Notes: a model not told the origin generated them from the sequence alone. A stretch of 43,312 nucleotides of DNA from Acidobacteria bacterium UBA2999 (GCA_002346475.1 DDZV01000046.1:563-43874), one strand, 5' to 3'; shown: positions 32,007-41,511, counted from the first letter of the stretch. Numbers and translations are program-made.

Positions 32007-34304
32007 TTGTTCTCAATATTGCGCATCGTTGGTTTTTTAGTCGCTATTAGCCTGGTCAGCCCAAGTATTGGTGAATCTGGTCAGAGTGCACCTGAAAATC
32101 GACAACCAGACGTCGGTTCACTTTCAAGCGACGAAGGGCTCTCTTTACCAGTAATTCCAAGCACAATTGTTAGAGATGGTTCTGGGAACGTGACAGTCCG
32201 TGCTGTTCGACTGGTCAATCCATTGCTTATAGACGGGAAGCTCGATGACGAAGTGTACTCCCGCGTACAACCAATGTCTGATTTCATTCAAACTGATCCT
32301 GTAGTTGGCGAACCCGCGACTGAACAGACTGATGTGTGGATATTTTTTGACGATAAGAATATTTATTTTTCCGCTCGTTGCTGGGAGACACAACCAGACA
32401 GGATTGTTGCTAATGAACTACGTCGTGATCACAGGAACATTATTCAAAATGACAATATTGCTTTTCTGTTTGACACTTTCCACGACCGTCGTAGTGGTGT
32501 GGTGTTTGAAACAACACCCCTTGGTCCGAGACTTGATGTGCAATTTGCTACTGAGAACCAAAACAACTATGACTGGAATCCAATTTGGCAGGTCAAGGTT
32601 GAACAATTTGAGAACGGTTGGACAGTAGAGGCAGAAATTCCATTTAAGTCTCTCCGTTTTCAATCAGGTCAAAAGCAGACTTGGGGATTTAATGTTAGGC
32701 GCAGTAGTCGTTGGAAAAATGAACTCTCATTTCTTGCAGAAGTCCCAAATTCAGTTGGGATGGGTGGTATTTTCAGACCAACACTTGCAGCTACCATGGT
32801 AGGCCTTGAGGTGCCAAATCAATCAAAGACATTTGAAATTAAACCGTACGTTGTTTCTGAACTAGCTACCGATCGATTAGTGACACCAAAGGTTAATAAT
32901 CAGTTTAGTGGTGATGTGGGACTCGATGTTAAGTACGGCGTAACACAGAGTCTTATTGCAGACTTTACTTACAACACAGATTTTGCGCAGGTTGAGGTAG
33001 ACAGCCAACAGGTTAACCTCACGCGGTTTAGTTTGTTTTTTCCTGAGAAGCGTGATTTTTTCCTTGAGAATAAGGGGATTTTTTCATTTGGAGGAACTAG
33101 TAGTTCGTGGTGGGGTGGTGGTAACGATGCGCCTATTCTGTTCTATAGTCGTCGAATTGGTCTCAATAACGGTCGCGAGGTACCTATTAAAGCTGGTGCC
33201 AGATTAACCGGCCGTATAGGCCCCTTTACCTTAGGAGCGTTAAATATTCACGCTGGAGAAGATTTAGCGTCTGAGTCCCCTGGAACAAATTTTACTGTTT
33301 TTCGTTTACGTAGAGATGTTCTTCGGAAGAGCAGTATCGGTTTGATTTTTACAGGACGTTCGGTTGCTCAGACGTCTCACGGAAGTAACCTAGCCTATGG
33401 GGTAGATGGGCGTTTTGCTTTTTTTGAAGATCTAACGATTAATGCTTTTTGGGCTTCGACCCAAACAAAAAATCTACAAGGTGACAATTCTAGTTACCGT
33501 GCAAAGTTTGATTATGATGCGGACCGTTACGGTTTTGCTGTGGAACATTTAGCTGTGGGTGATAATTTTAATCCTGAAGTTGGATTTGTCCGAAGAGACG
33601 ACCTTCGTCGGAGTTTTGCCCAAGTACGATTTAGTCCTCGTCCAAAGAGCACCCTTGTACGAAAGTATTCCTTTGTTGGTTCTGTGGGCTACAACCAAGA
33701 TGGTGATGGACTATTAGAGACTCGAGAATTAAATGCAGAGTTCAGTGTTGACTTTGAAAATAGCGATGCTGCTAGGTTTGAATATGTTGACAGTTATGAA
33801 TTCTTACAGGAACCCTTTGCAATTGCCTCAGACACTGTTCTTCCGGTTGGAGGTTACAATTTTTCTCGTTTGCATCTTGGTTATAGTTTTGGTCGGCAGC
33901 GTGATTTTTCTGGCATCGTTTTTATAGAGACAGGTTCTTTTTATACTGGAAAACGGACGACTCTTAATATTATGAGTGGGTTGGCAAACATCACATCACG
34001 ATTTTCAATTGAGCCATCACTTTCGTTGAACTGGGTTGACTTAGACGAGGGGTCTTTTGTTGCTAAGCTTGCGGGTGCGCGTCTCACCTATACGATGACA
34101 ACAATGATGTTTGCAAGTGCGTTCTTCCAGTACAACTCATCAAACAATACGCTTTCTTCAAATATTAGATTACGGTGGGAGTACCATCCTGGCAGTGAGT
34201 TATTCGTCGTTTATAACGAAGAAAGAGATCCGCTAAGGCAAAGATTTTCTGGACTCTCGAATCGGTCATTTATCGTTAAATTCAATCGCTTAATCAGATT
34301 TTGA
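32007..34304 (+). CDS. DUF5916 outer-membrane protein with CBM9-like domain
   Basis: A 765-aa exported protein. A signal peptide (ILRIVGFLVAISLVSPSIG) is followed by a CBM9-like beta-sandwich (about 65-255; LIDGKLDDEVYSRVQP, then TDVWIFFDDKNIYFSARCWE). The remaining 500 residues are the DUF5916 region with FPEKRDFFLENKGIFSFGG and amphipathic strands to a C-terminal aromatic end (FNRLIRF), consistent with an outer-membrane barrel. Function is unknown; members are abundant in Acidobacteriota and Bacteroidota. The start codon is TTG with a poor ribosome-binding site; an ATG at 31970 is in another frame. It is divergent from the Vgb-like gene by 128 nt. Confidence 0.85.
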   Translation: MFSILRIVGFLVAISLVSPSIGESGQSAPENRQPDVGSLSSDEGLSLPVIPSTIVRDGSGNVTVRAVRLVNPLLIDGKLDDEVYSRVQPMSDFIQTDPVVGEPATEQTDVWIFFDDKNIYFSARCWETQPDRIVANELRRDHRNIIQNDNIAFLFDTFHDRRSGVVFETTPLGPRLDVQFATENQNNYDWNPIWQVKVEQFENGWTVEAEIPFKSLRFQSGQKQTWGFNVRRSSRWKNELSFLAEVPNSVGMGGIFRPTLAATMVGLEVPNQSKTFEIKPYVVSELATDRLVTPKVNNQFSGDVGLDVKYGVTQSLIADFTYNTDFAQVEVDSQQVNLTRFSLFFPEKRDFFLENKGIFSFGGTSSSWWGGGNDAPILFYSRRIGLNNGREVPIKAGARLTGRIGPFTLGALNIHAGEDLASESPGTNFTVFRLRRDVLRKSSIGLIFTGRSVAQTSHGSNLAYGVDGRFAFFEDLTINAFWASTQTKNLQGDNSSYRAKFDYDADRYGFAVEHLAVGDNFNPEVGFVRRDDLRRSFAQVRFSPRPKSTLVRKYSFVGSVGYNQDGDGLLETRELNAEFSVDFENSDAARFEYVDSYEFLQEPFAIASDTVLPVGGYNFSRLHLGYSFGRQRDFSGIVFIETGSFYTGKRTTLNIMSGLANITSRFSIEPSLSLNWVDLDEGSFVAKLAGARLTYTMTTMMFASAFFQYNSSNNTLSSNIRLRWEYHPGSELFVVYNEERDPLRQRFSGLSNRSFIVKFNRLIRF

Positions 34305-34333
34305 ATTACGCTAGTCCCAATAAACTAGACGTT

Positions 34334-34356
34334 GCAGGTAGATTAAACTTACCTGC
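34334..34356 (+). terminator. Hairpin after the DUF5916 gene
   Basis: GCAGGTA (34334-34340), 9-nt loop, TACCTGC (34350-34356) form a perfect 7-bp stem 30 nt after the stop codon. The T content downstream is modest (TGTATTTGG), so termination strength is uncertain. Confidence 0.4.
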
Positions 34357-34494
34357 TGTATTTGGTAATTGATGGTTATCGTTTCTAACCTCCAAAGCGA
34401 TTGATTGTTTAGAAGCGCACTGCTAGCCAGCACTGCTTAATCCTACAGAGAGAGCCTGTTATTAACGCTTACTTGGAGTTTGCAGAATAAATCA

Positions 34495-35976
34495 ATGATG
34501 CAGCTATTTCGACGTAAGGCTATTACTGAGTTGGTATCTGAAGATACAAATTCACTCAGGCGTGTACTGAACGCTGGCGACCTCATCATGCTAGCGATTG
34601 GAGCAGTTATAGGTGCTGGCATATTCGGTGCTATTGGGACTGCAGCTGCTGGGCAGATAGGTCCAGACGGTCAAATTGTTCGCTATGGTGCTGGCCCAGG
34701 GCTCGTTTTTTCATTCCTTCTACTCGGTGGTTCATGTGCATTAGCGGCACTTTGTTACGCTGAGTTGGCATCAATGATTCCTCAAGCTGGAAGTGCTTAT
34801 TCTTATTCTTACGCAACATTAGGTGAGCTAGTTGCCTGGATTATTGGTTGGGATCTAATTCTTGAGTACGCAGTAGGCAACGTAGCGGTGGCAATTTCAT
34901 GGTCTGATTACTTTACGACTGTCATCAGTGGGTTGGGTGTCGATCTACCGTTATGGTTGACTACCGGTTATCGAACAGCCCTGCTTAGTTTTGATCCAGG
35001 GGTAAAAGAATTAATTCATACAGCCCCAAAAATTTTTGGTATTCCACTTCTTGTGAATCTTCCAGCATTTGGCATTGTGATGGCTATTACATGGTTACTA
35101 TTGCGTGGAGTTAAGGAGAGTGTACGTGCAAACAACATTATGGTTATAGTGAAACTCATTGCTCTTGCATTATTTATTGGAGTTGGAATAACACACTTAC
35201 AGCCAGCGAACCTCACTCCATTCATGCCAAATGGTTTTTTAGGAGTCCATCAAGGTGCAGCGATTGTATTTTTTGCTTATATAGGTTTTGATGCTATCTC
35301 TACTGCGGCTGAAGAAACACGTAACCCTCAACGTAATCTTCCAATTGGGATTCTTGGTGGTCTAGCAGTTTGTACCTTTATCTACATTCTTGTTGGATTC
35401 GTATTAACAGGTATAGTGCCATACACTGAACTCGCAGTAGCTGATCCACTCTCTCATGCACTTGCAGTATCTGGATTTCAGTCCGTTGGCTGGGTTGTCG
35501 CACTTGGGGCTGGGGTTTCTATGACGGCGGTACTTTTAGTATTTCAATATGGACAACCACGGATTTTTTTTGCAATGGCACGTGACGGGTTACTTCCAGG
35601 ATGGGCTGCAAGAATTCACCCGACACGTCGAATTCCTTATGTAACAACCCTCGTAACAGGTGTTTTGGTAGCAGTTGGTGCCTTGCTTGGTGATGCAGCT
35701 GAGACCTATGATTTGACGAACATAGGTACGTTATTTGCGTTTGCAGTCGTTTGTGTTGGGGTACTTGTTTTACGTGTTGTTGAACCAGATCGACCACGTC
35801 CTTTCCGTGTACCGTTTGTTTGGCCTGTTGCACTCTCTGGTGTAGCTACGTGTATATTCATCATGCTTGGTCTTCCAACTCAGGCATGGGTACGTTTTGG
35901 CTGGTGGCTTGGAGCTGGACTGCTAATTTATTTGTCATACGGGATACGCCACTCGCGTCTCAAAAACCTTGGTTGA
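34495..35976 (+). CDS. APC-family amino acid permease
   Basis: A 493-aa inner-membrane transporter of the amino acid-polyamine-cation superfamily, close in pattern to the cationic amino acid transporter (CAT/YfnA) group. About 12-14 hydrophobic segments are visible. TM1 has IGAVIGAGIFGAIG, the substrate-binding broken helix of this fold. TM6 reads FFAYIGFDAISTAAEETRNPQRNLP, the strongest family signature. The substrate is probably an amino acid, not identifiable further. The open frame begins at a TTG (34480), but an ATG at 34495 gives the usual short cytoplasmic start. It stands alone between DUF5916 and uvrA. Confidence 0.92.
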   Translation: MMQLFRRKAITELVSEDTNSLRRVLNAGDLIMLAIGAVIGAGIFGAIGTAAAGQIGPDGQIVRYGAGPGLVFSFLLLGGSCALAALCYAELASMIPQAGSAYSYSYATLGELVAWIIGWDLILEYAVGNVAVAISWSDYFTTVISGLGVDLPLWLTTGYRTALLSFDPGVKELIHTAPKIFGIPLLVNLPAFGIVMAITWLLLRGVKESVRANNIMVIVKLIALALFIGVGITHLQPANLTPFMPNGFLGVHQGAAIVFFAYIGFDAISTAAEETRNPQRNLPIGILGGLAVCTFIYILVGFVLTGIVPYTELAVADPLSHALAVSGFQSVGWVVALGAGVSMTAVLLVFQYGQPRIFFAMARDGLLPGWAARIHPTRRIPYVTTLVTGVLVAVGALLGDAAETYDLTNIGTLFAFAVVCVGVLVLRVVEPDRPRPFRVPFVWPVALSGVATCIFIMLGLPTQAWVRFGWWLGAGLLIYLSYGIRHSRLKNLG

Positions 35977-36063
35977 GATTCGTATCGTCCAGTAACGCAC
36001 TAGAGAGCTGAACGTGCTAGGATGTGGGTTTTAGAAAGTACACTAAACCCTAACATTTAGTCC

Positions 36064-38961
36064 ATGTTACACAATTGGTTAGCGGTGCGCGGTGCTCGCG
36101 TCCATAACCTTAAGAATATCGACGTCGACATTCCACGAGACAAGCTTGTAGTGATTACGGGTTTGTCTGGATCTGGAAAGTCTTCCCTTGCCTTTGACAC
36201 TCTTTACGCTGAGGGACAGAGGCGGTATGTAGAATCTTTATCTGCCTACGCTCGCCAATTTCTTGAACAGATGGAAAAGCCTGATGTTGATTTAATTGAA
36301 GGTTTATCGCCAGCAATTTCTATTGAGCAGAAAACAACTGGTGCGAATCCTCGTTCTACAGTTGGAACGGTAACTGAAATCTATGATTATCTTCGTTTGC
36401 TTTTTTCAAACATTGGCATCCCACATTGCTGCAAATGCGGTCTGGAGATTTCTTCGCAGTCGCTTGATCGTATCCTTGATCTAGTACTGCTGTATCCAAA
36501 AGACTCACGAATAAATATTCTTGCTCCAATAGTACGTGGGCGAAAAGGGGAATTTAAGAAAGAGTTAGAGAGTCTACGCAAGCAAGGTTTTACCAAAGCA
36601 AGAATAGATGGCCAATTCAGGTTGCTAGAGGAGGATATTAAGCTTGATCGTAGACGTAATCATGCTGTTGACGTGGTTGTTGATCGACTCGTCATTAAGC
36701 CTGGCGTTGAAAGACGTTTGTCAGAGTCGCTAGAAGTTGCTTTAGACCTAGCAAGTGAAATTGTAGTGATCAATACATATGAAGGTGGCGATCAGTTGTT
36801 TTCACGAAAGCTAGCCTGTGTTGATTGTGGCATCTCGATTCCTGAATTAAGTCCTCGCTCTTTTTCATTTAACTCTATTCACGGCGCATGTGTAAGTTGT
36901 CAAGGCTTGGGTGTTAGGCATGATTTTGATCCTGGTCTTTTGATTCCAGATGAAAGTAAGTCGATGTTGGATGGCGCAATTGTGCCGTGGGCTCGTGGTG
37001 ACCAGAAGCTGGCGAGAGAAGCAGCTTCTACACTGGCCAGTAATTATGGATTTGATGCAGACATGTCGTTCAAAAATCTTTCTAAGAAGCATCGAGAGAT
37101 TATTTTGTACGGTCCTGGGAAAGGGTCTCTCGCAGTTGAAACTGCTCAAGGTTCTCGTGCTTCTTTAAAAAAATCTTCCAGCGTCAAACGTGCCAGGCGG
37201 ACTAATATTCGAGATAGGCGTAAGACTGAGCCTTTTGGGAAGGGATTTGAAGGCGTAATCCCGAATCTTCAGCGTCGATATAAAGAAGGATCATGGAAAG
37301 TACAGGAAGATCTTGAACCTTATCGTGCTTTACAGACGTGTCTAGCTTGCCATGGAGAGCGATTAAAGTTAGAAAATCTAGCTGTTAAGGTCCATGGCCG
37401 AAGTATTTCTGAATACGTCAATTGCCCAATCAGTGAAAGCCTTTCTCTTTTTGAGTCTTTAAAATTGTCTGATCGTGAAGCACTGATATCAAATCAAGTC
37501 CTTCGTGAAATTAAAGGGCGGCTTCGGTTTTTATGTGATGTCGGGGTTGATTATTTGGCGCTTAGTCGAAGTGCAGCAACTTTATCTGGTGGTGAAGGAC
37601 AGCGTATCAGGCTCGCTACTCAAATTGGTGCGAGTTTAACAGGCGTGCTCTATGTGTTAGATGAACCATCTGTTGGCCTTCATCAACGAGACAATCGTCG
37701 ATTATTGTCAACTTTGTCACGACTTCGTGACCTTGGAAATACTGTAGTTATTGTTGAACACGACGAAGAAACAATTCGAACAGCAGACTATGTAATTGAT
37801 CTTGGTCCTGGTGCTGGAGAGCATGGAGGACATGTCATTTTTCAGGGTAAACCAGATGCACTAGTAGCTGATGTAGACAGCTCTTTGACCGGTGCTTACT
37901 TGCGTGGAGAAAAGTCTATTGTTACACCGGCGTCACGGCGACCAGCGCTTCGTGGTGAAATCTCTATTCGCGGTGCTAAAGCGAATAATCTTAAGAATAT
38001 TGATGTGTCTATTCCACTTGGAACGTTCACCGCTGTAACAGGTGTGAGTGGATCTGGAAAATCAACACTGATCAACGACATACTTTACCGCTCACTTGCA
38101 AGAAATATTTATGGTTCAGTAGCTAAACCAGGACTTCACGATTTTGTCGATACTAACGGACTTGTTGATAAAGTGATTGAGATCGATCAGTCGCCGATTG
38201 GTCGTACGCCACGTTCTAATCCGGCTACTTACACTGGAATGTTTACGTTTATTCGAGAATTATTTTCAATGCTACCTGAAGCTAGGGCGCGTGGTTTTAA
38301 ACCTGGTCGGTTTTCATTTAATGTTAAAGGTGGGCGTTGCGAATCTTGCCAGGGTGACGGTGTAATAGCAATTGAGATGCATTTCTTACCGGATGTCTAC
38401 GTGACGTGCGAAGAGTGTAAAGGAAGACGATACAATCGAGAAACACTCGATATTAAGTATCGTGGGAAATCGATAGCTGAGGTACTCGATTTAACCGTAG
38501 ATCAAGCTCTTCCCTTGTTAGAAAACTTTCCTCCCATAGCGAAGAAGCTTCGTACATTACAAGATGTTGGACTTGGTTATGTTGAGTTGGGACAATCTGC
38601 CACGACGCTAAGCGGTGGAGAAGCACAGCGTGTGAAGCTTGCAAAAGAACTTTCCCGTCGTGATACCGGAAGCACTGTCTACATCCTTGATGAACCAACT
38701 ACGGGTTTACATTTTGAGGATATCCGAAAGCTTTTAGATGTGTTAAACAAGCTTGTAGATCAAGGTAATACAATCGTGGTGATCGAACATAATTTTGATA
38801 TTATTCGTTGTGCTGATTACCTCATCGATCTTGGGCCTGAAGGTGGTGATGCTGGTGGAGAAGTTGTGGCGACAGGTACCCCTGAGGAAGTGGCTATACA
38901 TCCAAAGTCTATTACTGGACGTTTTCTAAAACCCCTCCTTCAAGTTAGTACGCCTTTATAA
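36064..38961 (+). CDS. uvrA: Excinuclease ABC subunit A
   Basis: UvrA (965 aa) finds bulky DNA lesions and loads UvrB in nucleotide excision repair. It has two ABC ATPase modules: Walker A GLSGSGKSS (33-41) and later GVSGSGKST, and two LSGGE signatures. Zinc modules are seen as CCKCG (122-126), CVDCG with CVSCQGLG (252-283), CLACHGERL, and CESCQGDG with CEECKGRRY. An insert of about 30 mostly basic residues (361-390, including SVKRARRTNIRDRRK) interrupts the region before FGKGFEGVIPNL. No SOS-box-like site is visible upstream. A terminator-like hairpin follows the gene. Confidence 0.97.
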   Translation: MLHNWLAVRGARVHNLKNIDVDIPRDKLVVITGLSGSGKSSLAFDTLYAEGQRRYVESLSAYARQFLEQMEKPDVDLIEGLSPAISIEQKTTGANPRSTVGTVTEIYDYLRLLFSNIGIPHCCKCGLEISSQSLDRILDLVLLYPKDSRINILAPIVRGRKGEFKKELESLRKQGFTKARIDGQFRLLEEDIKLDRRRNHAVDVVVDRLVIKPGVERRLSESLEVALDLASEIVVINTYEGGDQLFSRKLACVDCGISIPELSPRSFSFNSIHGACVSCQGLGVRHDFDPGLLIPDESKSMLDGAIVPWARGDQKLAREAASTLASNYGFDADMSFKNLSKKHREIILYGPGKGSLAVETAQGSRASLKKSSSVKRARRTNIRDRRKTEPFGKGFEGVIPNLQRRYKEGSWKVQEDLEPYRALQTCLACHGERLKLENLAVKVHGRSISEYVNCPISESLSLFESLKLSDREALISNQVLREIKGRLRFLCDVGVDYLALSRSAATLSGGEGQRIRLATQIGASLTGVLYVLDEPSVGLHQRDNRRLLSTLSRLRDLGNTVVIVEHDEETIRTADYVIDLGPGAGEHGGHVIFQGKPDALVADVDSSLTGAYLRGEKSIVTPASRRPALRGEISIRGAKANNLKNIDVSIPLGTFTAVTGVSGSGKSTLINDILYRSLARNIYGSVAKPGLHDFVDTNGLVDKVIEIDQSPIGRTPRSNPATYTGMFTFIRELFSMLPEARARGFKPGRFSFNVKGGRCESCQGDGVIAIEMHFLPDVYVTCEECKGRRYNRETLDIKYRGKSIAEVLDLTVDQALPLLENFPPIAKKLRTLQDVGLGYVELGQSATTLSGGEAQRVKLAKELSRRDTGSTVYILDEPTTGLHFEDIRKLLDVLNKLVDQGNTIVVIEHNFDIIRCADYLIDLGPEGGDAGGEVVATGTPEEVAIHPKSITGRFLKPLLQVSTPL

Positions 38962-38964
38962 AAA

Positions 38965-39003
38965 TTTAGCTGCACCAACCAGCTGAATGATTATTTATTT
39001 TTT
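38965..39003 (+). terminator. Probable intrinsic terminator of uvrA
   Basis: TTTAGCTG (38965-38972), 7-nt loop, CAGCTGAA (38980-38987) make an 8-bp stem with one G-U pair, followed within 4 nt by the T-rich stretch TTATTTATTTTTT. The position, immediately after the uvrA stop, fits. Confidence 0.6.
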
Positions 39004-39039
39004 GCCTTGAAAGGTTCTTCAGAGGAGCAAAATAAAGAA

Positions 39040-39057
39040 TGTGGTAAAATAACCACA
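39040..39057. promoter_or_regulatory. Inverted repeat upstream of lpxC
   Basis: TGTGGT-AAAATA-ACCACA is a perfect 6-bp inverted repeat in the A/T-rich 274-nt uvrA-lpxC spacer, about 180 nt before lpxC. It could be an operator or a second small stem. No convincing -35/-10 pair was found beside it; a TTGAAA (39007) with AAATAA 17 nt later is a weak candidate. No gene is seen in the rest of the spacer. Confidence 0.3.
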
Positions 39058-39235
39058 CTTTATAAAGTACATTTTGTGTTTTAAATACAACAGTTTATGA
39101 GTAAAAAACGATTCTGGTGAGTCATAATCCGTGTAAAATCAATGTATAAAGTAATTTACATGGAAGCTTTTTGAATGAAATCTTGGCATTAGCCTTGCTT
39201 TGTTTATGTAGTTAAGTTCTTTCAGTAGAGATTTG

Positions 39236-40147
39236 ATGAACGTACAACGAACATTACGACGATCTATCTCATGCACAGGGATAGGGTTACATTCTGGTAA
39301 CAAGGTTACGCTTTCCCTGAAGCCAGCTCAGCCAAATTTCGGTATTCGTTTCCGTCGTTCAGATCTTGGTGGAGCGGAGATTCCAGCTACTGTAAAGAAC
39401 CTGGCAGGTATTCAATATGCTACAGGTTTAGCACGAGATACCGGCAAGGTTGACACAGTTGAACATCTATTAGCTGCACTAGTTAGTCTTGGTGTTGACA
39501 ACGTCATTGTCGAGCTTAATCATCCAGAAGTTCCCATTATGGATGGTAGCGCTGCACCTTTTACCTATCTTATCAATGAAGCAGGCATTAAGCGTCTAAG
39601 TGCACCAAGACGATATCTGAAAATAAAAAATCCAATCGTATTGTCACAGGGTAATAAGCGTATTGCAATTTACCCATCAGATCACTTTAAGGTTACCTAC
39701 AGTATTGCGTTTGACCATCCTTTACTGCGACATCAATCACGCACAATTCGTATCAATGACACATCTTTTGTGCAGGATATTGCGCCGGCACGAACTTTTG
39801 GTTTTTTAAGAGAGATTGAAACACTCCGACAGCAGGGGCTTGCGTTGGGAGGTTCCCTTGAGAATGCTATTGTAATTGGTGATACCGGGGTATTGAATAA
39901 TGCACTTCGTTTCGATGATGAATTTGTAAGACACAAAATTCTTGATGTTATAGGTGACTTGGCACTTGTTGGGAATCGGATTATAGGACACGTAGTTGCG
40001 CATCGAGGCGGGCATGCACTTCACACAGCCTTTGCAGCTAAAGTTTTAGAAGAGACTAGTTCGTGGAGTTTTGTCGAAATACCAGGAGACAATGTTGTTG
40101 AGACTCCTGTAGCAATTCCTGTGAAGAGTTCTGAATCACCGATCTAA
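39236..40147 (+). CDS. lpxC: UDP-3-O-acyl-N-acetylglucosamine deacetylase
   Basis: LpxC (303 aa) carries out the first committed, zinc-dependent step of lipid A synthesis, so the organism should make LPS. Seen: QRTLRRSISCTGIGLHSG start, TVEHLLAAL (His77), IMDGSAAPF, and RHKILDVIGDLALVG (His233, Asp237) and GGHALHTAF (His260), the metal and catalytic residues. Length matches the family. The ATG at 39236 is preferred to the TTG one codon earlier. Placement outside the usual lpx or fts clusters is unusual but not rare. Confidence 0.97.
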   Translation: MNVQRTLRRSISCTGIGLHSGNKVTLSLKPAQPNFGIRFRRSDLGGAEIPATVKNLAGIQYATGLARDTGKVDTVEHLLAALVSLGVDNVIVELNHPEVPIMDGSAAPFTYLINEAGIKRLSAPRRYLKIKNPIVLSQGNKRIAIYPSDHFKVTYSIAFDHPLLRHQSRTIRINDTSFVQDIAPARTFGFLREIETLRQQGLALGGSLENAIVIGDTGVLNNALRFDDEFVRHKILDVIGDLALVGNRIIGHVVAHRGGHALHTAFAAKVLEETSSWSFVEIPGDNVVETPVAIPVKSSESPI

Positions 40148-40188
40148 ACAAATCAGTTCTAATTTTATAGGTTTTAGGCGAGTGTTAT

Positions 40189-40452
40189 CTATATCTTTAG
40201 TTTTTTTATGTACGTTTCGAGTTTGTCGTTTTCATATTTCACAGTATTAAGAAATAAGCTTTCAATAAGATATGTTCGTTGTTCAGATGGTTCCATTTGG
40301 TCAATAAGGTGTTTAATTTCTTTCATCATATCTTCAAACGAACTTTCTAGTTCTTGGCGAGAAGCTACTTCCTTGTACAGCGTTTCCATAATTGCGAGCA
40401 GATCGCCATCTATTTTTATTTGAACTCCCGCTGTTGTTGTAATAGTTCTCAT
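40189..40452 (-). CDS. 87-residue protein of unknown function, third gene of the sigma/STAS operon
   Basis: I do not recognise this protein. It starts MRTITTTAGVQIKIDGDLLA and continues as a mostly helical, charged sequence (KEVASRQELESSFEDMMKE, QMEPSEQRTYLIESLFLN), with no signal peptide, membrane segment or cysteine. A coiled coil or helical bundle is plausible. Its start lies 2 nt after the STAS gene stop, so it is almost certainly cotranscribed with the STAS protein and the ECF sigma factor. A role as a partner of one of them is inferred from position only. Confidence 0.75.
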   Translation of the reverse strand: MRTITTTAGVQIKIDGDLLAIMETLYKEVASRQELESSFEDMMKEIKHLIDQMEPSEQRTYLIESLFLNTVKYENDKLETYIKKLKI

Positions 40453-40454
40453 TG

Positions 40455-40796
40455 CTACACCTTAAAGCTTTTAAGGGCTGACGCTTCATTAGAATGAAGC
40501 TCAATAAAGTTCTGTGCCCCAGTCATAGAAAACATAGTTTCCACACGGTTTTTCACCCCAGATAACTTGAGAACTCCATCAACATTTCTTATTTGTCGAT
40601 ATAGATCCATAAAACAGCCCATAGTGGCGCTATCTACATAGTTAACCTGTGACAAATCAATTAGAATTTTTCTCTTCCCAGTTTCAATGATTTTTGTGAC
40701 AGTGTCTAAAAAATCAGACAATAAAGGGTAAACGAGCCTATTCTCTCCAATACGAACTATCGTGATGTCCTTAGATGTTTCGGTCGTCAGATTCAT
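40455..40796 (-). CDS. STAS-domain protein, anti-sigma factor antagonist type
   Basis: A 113-aa single STAS domain, like SpoIIAA or RsbV. It reads ITIVRIGENRLVYPLL, then KRKILIDLSQVNYVDSATMG, where Ser56 in DSATMG aligns with the serine phosphorylated in partner switching, and ends with GAQNFIELHSNEASAL. Such proteins free a sigma factor by binding its anti-sigma kinase. Here it lies 2 nt after an ECF sigma gene, but no kinase is encoded next to it. Its partner may be elsewhere or may be the 87-residue protein. Confidence 0.9.
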   Translation of the reverse strand: MNLTTETSKDITIVRIGENRLVYPLLSDFLDTVTKIIETGKRKILIDLSQVNYVDSATMGCFMDLYRQIRNVDGVLKLSGVKNRVETMFSMTGAQNFIELHSNEASALKSFKV

Positions 40797-40798
40797 TC

Positions 40799-41449
40799 TC
40801 AGGCTCCAGTATTAGAAGTAGAGGACTTGGCTTGTGCCGAAGTTTGCTGCTCAAGATGTCTGTCCTGTTGTGCACGTAATTGTTTGAGCTGGCGTTTCAA
40901 CTCAGTCCTCCCACGGTTTATTCTCGATTTAATTGTACCTTCCGGCACATTTAGAATTTTGGCAATTTCATGGTAGGTCATTTCTTTCAGATCTCGCATG
41001 ATTACAGCTTGTCTCAGTGTTGGTGCGAGCTGTTTGAGTGCGGATCGTAGCAATTCTACACGTTCTTTGTGCTCAAGATCTCCATAGGCATTCCGCCTAG
41101 TATCTGCATGCCAAACCTCAGTTGTGTCGATTCTATGATCAATGACTTCTCGTTCCCTGCGAATGGTTCGATAATGATCGATACAAAGGTTTCGGCTAAT
41201 ACTGAATAACCAGGTTTGAAAATTTGCCCGTCGATCAAATGTATCCAAAGACTTATAAATCTTTAAAAAAATATCCTGAGCCAGATCTTCGGCCTTGTCA
41301 GACTTGCCAACGAATTTGTAGGCTATGTTAAAGACTTTACGCCAGTGGCGATTGACAATTTCATTCCATGCTTGTTGGTCGCCGTCAAGACAGCGTCGAA
41401 CCAAGAGATCGGTAGGGACAGGATCAGGTGATAGCGCGGAAGGATGCAT
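40799..41449 (-). CDS. ECF-type RNA polymerase sigma factor
   Basis: An RpoE-like sigma factor (216 aa). Region 2 covers about 24-105 and shows KAEDLAQDIFLKIYKSLDTFD and WLFSISRNLCIDHYR, binding the -10 element. Region 4 covers about 133-188 and shows LRQAVIMRDLKEMTYHEIAKI and VPEGTIKSRINRGRTELKR, binding the -35. A Gln/Ser/Thr-rich tail of about 25 residues follows. No zinc-finger anti-sigma factor gene is adjacent, which is unusual for ECF factors; a STAS gene follows instead. A weak sigma-70-like promoter (TTGTGA, 18 nt, TACATT) can be read on the minus strand in the 62-nt spacer to lysA. Confidence 0.93.
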   Translation of the reverse strand: MHPSALSPDPVPTDLLVRRCLDGDQQAWNEIVNRHWRKVFNIAYKFVGKSDKAEDLAQDIFLKIYKSLDTFDRRANFQTWLFSISRNLCIDHYRTIRREREVIDHRIDTTEVWHADTRRNAYGDLEHKERVELLRSALKQLAPTLRQAVIMRDLKEMTYHEIAKILNVPEGTIKSRINRGRTELKRQLKQLRAQQDRHLEQQTSAQAKSSTSNTGA

Positions 41450-41511
41450 TTACTTTGAAATGTACGCGGGAACCACAGCTATTCACAAATTATGTATAGA
41501 CGCATGATACC

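Noticed and set aside
34421..34437. Short direct repeat GCACTGC/GCACTGC before the permease gene
   Set aside because: Seven bases is expected by chance and no binding site or mobile element explains it.
41456..41511. ECF autoregulated promoter (GGAACC at 41469) facing lysA
   Set aside because: GGAACC is present, but no matching -10 (such as CGTC) lies at the right spacing on that strand.
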